Assembly (NCBI RefSeq): GCF_000720175.1
Contig: NZ_JOIX01000096.1
Coordinates: 1 to 47,934, forward strand
From: Streptomyces sp. NRRL S-337
GTDB taxonomy: Bacteria > Actinomycetota > Actinomycetes > Streptomycetales > Streptomycetaceae
Direction of reading: 5' to 3'
Length of the DNA stretch: 47,934 bases
The translations under genes and the position numbers were made by a program. Shown here one piece after another: positions 45,322-47,934 of this stretch. The notes beneath the pieces are model-generated. The model was not told where the DNA came from and did not search any database. It saw nothing but the letters and a program-made list of their open reading frames with translations. Each line of letters opens with the position of its first letter. The first letter of the stretch is position 1.

Positions 45322-46538
45322 CCGCCCCGGGGGCCCGCCGGATGCGGCGCGGCCGGGACGGCGGTGGCGGGCCGGGCCAGCGGCACGGCGGCGTCGTGCG
45401 CCGCCAGGAAGGCGTCCACGGCCGGCTGCCAGCCGTAGCCCTCGGCCTGCCGGCGGGCCGCGGCGCGCCGGGCCGGCTCGGGCCGGGCCAGGACCCGCTG
45501 GACGGCGTCGGCGAAGGACGGCCCGTCGTCGAGCGCGGTGTCGCCCCCGCCGCCGACGAGCCCGGCCAGCGCCGAGGCGGCGCTGGCGACCACCGGGGTG
45601 CCGCAGGCCAGCGCCTCCAGGGCGGCCAGCCCGAACGTTTCGGCGGGCCCGGGCGCCAGCGCGAGATCGGCGCTGGCCTGCAGGGCGGCCAGCCGGTCGC
45701 GGTCGGCGAGGTGACCCAGGAACGCCGCGGGCAGCCGTTCGGCCCGCGCGCGGGCGGCCAGCCGGCCCCGCAGCGGCCCGTCACCGACCACCACCAGCGC
45801 CGCGTCGATCCCGCGCCGGCGCAGCTCGGCGAGCGCGTCCAGGGCCCGCCCGGGCCGCTTCTCCTGGGACAGCCGGGAGCACATCAGCAACAGCACCCCG
45901 GCCCGGCCCGCACACCGGCGGCGCAACTCGGCGCTGCGGCAGTCCGGATGCCAGGCATCCAGATCCACCCCGAGCGGGGCGCGTACGACATTGCGCGCGC
46001 CGGCCCGGGTGAACTCCGCCGCCGCCCACTCGGTGGTGCACACCACCCGGCTGTAGGCGTACGCGGTACGGCGGTTGAGCCCGTCAGCGGCGGCCCGGGC
46101 GAGCGGCCGCGGCACGCCCCAGGTGCCCAGCACCCCGTCCACGCTCTCGTGCGAGACCATCACCGCGGGGACCCGTGCCCGGCGGGCCCACTCGCCCGTC
46201 CAGCGCAGCGTCGTACGGTCCGAGACCTCCAGCCGGTCGGGCGCCAGCCCTTCCAGCAGCCGCCGCACCCGGTGCCGGTCGGTCAGCATCCGATAGCCCC
46301 CGCTGCCGGGCAGCACGCTCCCCGGCAACGTGAACACCCGCCCCTGAGCGGTGAGTTCCTCCCGCGTCCGCCCGTCCCCGGGCGGGCCGGGCACGATGAG
46401 CACCGGTTCGTGCCCGGCGGCCCGGTAGCCGGTGCCGAGGGCGGCGAGCGCGGTGCGCAGCCCGCCGGAGGCCGGCGTGACGAAGTTGGCGATCCGTACG
46501 ATCCGCAGGCCCGTCGTGCGGGCCGCCCGCCGGTTCAT
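45315..46538 (-). CDS. GT4-family glycosyltransferase
   Basis: A 407-residue GT-B enzyme. The N-terminal acceptor domain has [15 protein letters not shown] and the C-terminal donor domain has [20 protein letters not shown] and the EX7E motif [22 protein letters not shown]. It resembles mannosyltransferases of the PimB/MgtA group in actinobacteria, but donor and acceptor cannot be fixed from sequence. The ATG overlaps the stop of the upstream glycosyltransferase (ATGA). It is followed by the SGNH hydrolase with an overlap. Confidence 0.93.
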   Translation of the reverse strand: MNRRAARTTGLRIVRIANFVTPASGGLRTALAALGTGYRAAGHEPVLIVPGPPGDGRTREELTAQGRVFTLPGSVLPGSGGYRMLTDRHRVRRLLEGLAPDRLEVSDRTTLRWTGEWARRARVPAVMVSHESVDGVLGTWGVPRPLARAAADGLNRRTAYAYSRVVCTTEWAAAEFTRAGARNVVRAPLGVDLDAWHPDCRSAELRRRCAGRAGVLLLMCSRLSQEKRPGRALDALAELRRRGIDAALVVVGDGPLRGRLAARARAERLPAAFLGHLADRDRLAALQASADLALAPGPAETFGLAALEALACGTPVVASAASALAGLVGGGGDTALDDGPSFADAVQRVLARPEPARRAAARRQAEGYGWQPAVDAFLAAHDAAVPLARPATAVPAAPHPAGPRGGW

Positions 46539-47662
46539 GCCGCCACCGCCGTCCGGTCGGCGAGCACGTCCTCGTAGTGGCCCAGCAGCTGGTCGCCGAC
46601 CGCTTCCCAGGTGCGGTCCGCGACGGCCCGGCGGGCCGCGGCGCCGTACCGCACGCGTAGTTCGGCGCTGCCCGCCAGGAAGCGCACCGCGTCCCGGAAC
46701 GCGCCCCCGTCGCCGGGCGTGACCAGGAGCCCGGTGCGGCCGTGGTCGACCAGATCGACCGGCCCGCCGGCCCGCGGCGCGACCACGGGCACACCCGAGG
46801 CCATCGCCTCCTGCACGGTCTGGCAGAAGGTCTCGTAGGGCCCGGTGTGCACGAAGACGTCCAGGGAGGCGTAGAGCCGGGCGAGTTCGTCACCGGTGCG
46901 GCGGCCGAGGAAGCGGACCTCCGGGAGGGCGGCGCGCAGCCCGGCGGCGCTGGGGCCCTCGCCGATGACGACGGTACGGACGCCCGGCAGCCGGGAGGTC
47001 TCGGCCAGCAGCCGGACGTCCTTCTCCGGCGCGAGCCGCCCCACGTACCCCACCAGCAGCTCCCGCCCGGCGGTCAGCGAACTGCGCAGCACCGCGTCCC
47101 GCCGCCCCGGGTGGAACCGGGTGGAGTCCACCCCGCGCGGCCACAGGTGGACCCGGGGCACCCCGTGCTCGGTCAGGTCCAGCAGCGCCGCACTGGAGGG
47201 CGCCAGGGTGCGGTCGGCGGCCCCGTGCACCGCGCGCAGCCGCCGCCAGGCGGTGGCGGTGCCGCCGCCGAGATAGGTACGGGCGTAACGGCCCAGGTCG
47301 GTCTGGTAGACGGCGACCGCGGGAACCCGCAGCCGGGCCGCGGCGGCCATCCCGCGGGCACCGAGGACGAAGGGGCCGGCGAGGTGCACCAGATCGGGCC
47401 GGTGACCGGCCAGCGCCGCGGACAGCCGCCGTCCGGGGAGCGCGATCCGCACCTGCGGGTATCCGGGCAGCGGCATCGACGGCACCCGCACGACGGGGCA
47501 TGGGCTGTCGTGCGTACCGGTTGCGGGCGCGGCGCCACCGAGCGGCGCGATGACGAGCGGATCGTGCCCGCGCCGGACGAGGTGACGGGCTGTTTCCAGG
47601 GCGCAGTGGGCAACGCCGTTGACATCGGGCGGGAAGGATTCGGTGACGATGACGACACGCAT
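46535..47662 (-). CDS. GT4-family glycosyltransferase (MgtA-like)
   Basis: A 375-residue GT-B enzyme beginning MRVVIVTESFPPDVNGVAH, a start shared with MgtA/PimB-type GDP-mannose-dependent transferases. LVGYVGRLAPEKDVRLLAE and the EX7E motif GPYETFCQTVQEAMASGVPVVAPRAGG are complete. It heads the operon glycosyltransferase-glycosyltransferase-SGNH-oxoprolinase. The ATG at 47662 has no clear ribosome site, so it may be leaderless; frames further upstream run into the repeat region and are not protein-like. Product: probably a mannosylated lipid or carotenoid-type glycan (inference). Confidence 0.92.
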   Translation of the reverse strand: MRVVIVTESFPPDVNGVAHCALETARHLVRRGHDPLVIAPLGGAAPATGTHDSPCPVVRVPSMPLPGYPQVRIALPGRRLSAALAGHRPDLVHLAGPFVLGARGMAAAARLRVPAVAVYQTDLGRYARTYLGGGTATAWRRLRAVHGAADRTLAPSSAALLDLTEHGVPRVHLWPRGVDSTRFHPGRRDAVLRSSLTAGRELLVGYVGRLAPEKDVRLLAETSRLPGVRTVVIGEGPSAAGLRAALPEVRFLGRRTGDELARLYASLDVFVHTGPYETFCQTVQEAMASGVPVVAPRAGGPVDLVDHGRTGLLVTPGDGGAFRDAVRFLAGSAELRVRYGAAARRAVADRTWEAVGDQLLGHYEDVLADRTAVAA

Positions 47663-47750
47663 ACGGCTGTTGTCGGCGCCCGGTGCGTGGAACGAGCCAC
47701 GTGGATCTTTCCTGCCGGCGAACATTCCGCTGCGCTTTGCTGTGCCGCCC

Positions 47751-47857
47751 ACGTACCCGTCTCTCCCGCCGCGGGGCTCGCCGTTGCGCTTCGCGGCGCC
47801 CCGCACGTACCTGTCTGCGGCGCCGCGGGTGTTGCTCGCCGTTGCGCCTGCGGCGGG
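47751..47857 (+). repeat. Tandem ~54-bp repeats, second locus
   Basis: Two clear units start with ACGTACC at 47751 and ACGTACC at 47805; a decayed third may lie at 47698-47745. They match the array at 25497 (CCCGCCGCGG, TCGCCGTTGCGC and GCGGCG blocks) and again lead into a structured element. They fill the upstream region of the glycosyltransferase operon. Confidence 0.7.
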
Positions 47858-47880
47858 CTGGGTTTGTGTTGGGTGCGGTG

Positions 47881-47934
47881 ACGGGCCTCCGGGGCCTTGT
47901 TCGTGGACTGCTGTCGCTTTACGTCCACGAACAA
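47881..47934 (+). repeat. Structured hairpin element, copy 3 (cut by window end)
   Basis: The left outer arm ACGGGCC (47881-47887) and left inner arm (47891-47908) are complete; 12 bases of the right arm (47923-47934) pair perfectly before the window ends. The loop is TGCTGTCGCTTTAC. The stem is of the copy 2 type. Confidence 0.8.

Noticed and set aside
47698..47934. CRISPR array at the right edge or at 25.5 kb
   Set aside because: The units are 54-60 bp, diverged, without regular unique spacers, and no cas gene is present.

Overview
The window is chromosomal DNA from a Streptomyces-type actinomycete. The coding DNA is very GC-rich with G/C in almost every third position, many genes are joined by ATGA or GTGA overlaps, and the families are typical of the genus: a conservon (CvnABCD), a SpoIIE/PP2C phosphatase, a MASE1 protein and the crr-ptsI sugar phosphotransferase pair. 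All assignments were made by reading the sequence; no database search was run.

Left part (1-15.2 kb). The first ~100 bases are the leader of a 16S rRNA operon that runs off the left edge on the minus strand. Rightward from it lie crr and ptsI (PTS enzymes IIA and I), an unknown gene behind a DNA-damage-like promoter, acetoacetyl-CoA synthetase, a family 31 glycosidase, a secreted VanX-type D,D-dipeptidase, a Nudix/winged-helix (NrtR-like) regulator with a double palindrome upstream, a degenerate EAL-CBS-GGDEF protein, and glpF-glpK (glycerol uptake and phosphorylation).

Middle part (15.2-26.1 kb). A conservon is present but split: cvnA-cvnB-cvnC are contiguous, while cvnD lies about 3.8 kb away behind a TetR/alpha-beta-hydrolase operon and a divergent phosphatase/MASE1 pair. 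The phosphatase seems to have a frameshift near its N-terminus. A small membrane protein and a divergent Rieske-ferredoxin/IclR pair follow. The 25.5-26.1 kb gap holds tandem repeats and two inverted copies of a structured element whose stem shows compensatory base changes; a third copy lies at the right edge of the window.

SMC locus (26.1-33.4 kb). Three minus-strand genes encode a 507-residue kleisin-like protein, a 320-residue KITE-like protein and a 1553-residue SMC ATPase with Walker A, hinge-like centre, FSGGQ signature and Walker B. This matches the MukFEB/JetABC layout but no JetD (Toprim nuclease) gene is adjacent. The promoter matches the RecA-independent DNA-damage (PafBC-type) consensus exactly and appears to yield a leaderless mRNA. 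This is the best candidate for an undescribed system in the window.

Pyroglutamate locus (33.6-44.2 kb). Pyroglutamyl peptidase, a two-protein DUF969/DUF979 membrane pair, a DUF2891 protein, a GntR/FCD regulator, PxpABC 5-oxoprolinase and a fused HyuA-HyuB oxoprolinase form a peptide-pyroglutamate to glutamate salvage unit. The two main promoters (transport/peptidase operon and pxpABC) share the same palindromic operator placed exactly in the 18-bp spacer between -35 and -10. The fused oxoprolinase is translated from a different operon, after two GT4 glycosyltransferases and an SGNH hydrolase, and shows no such operator.
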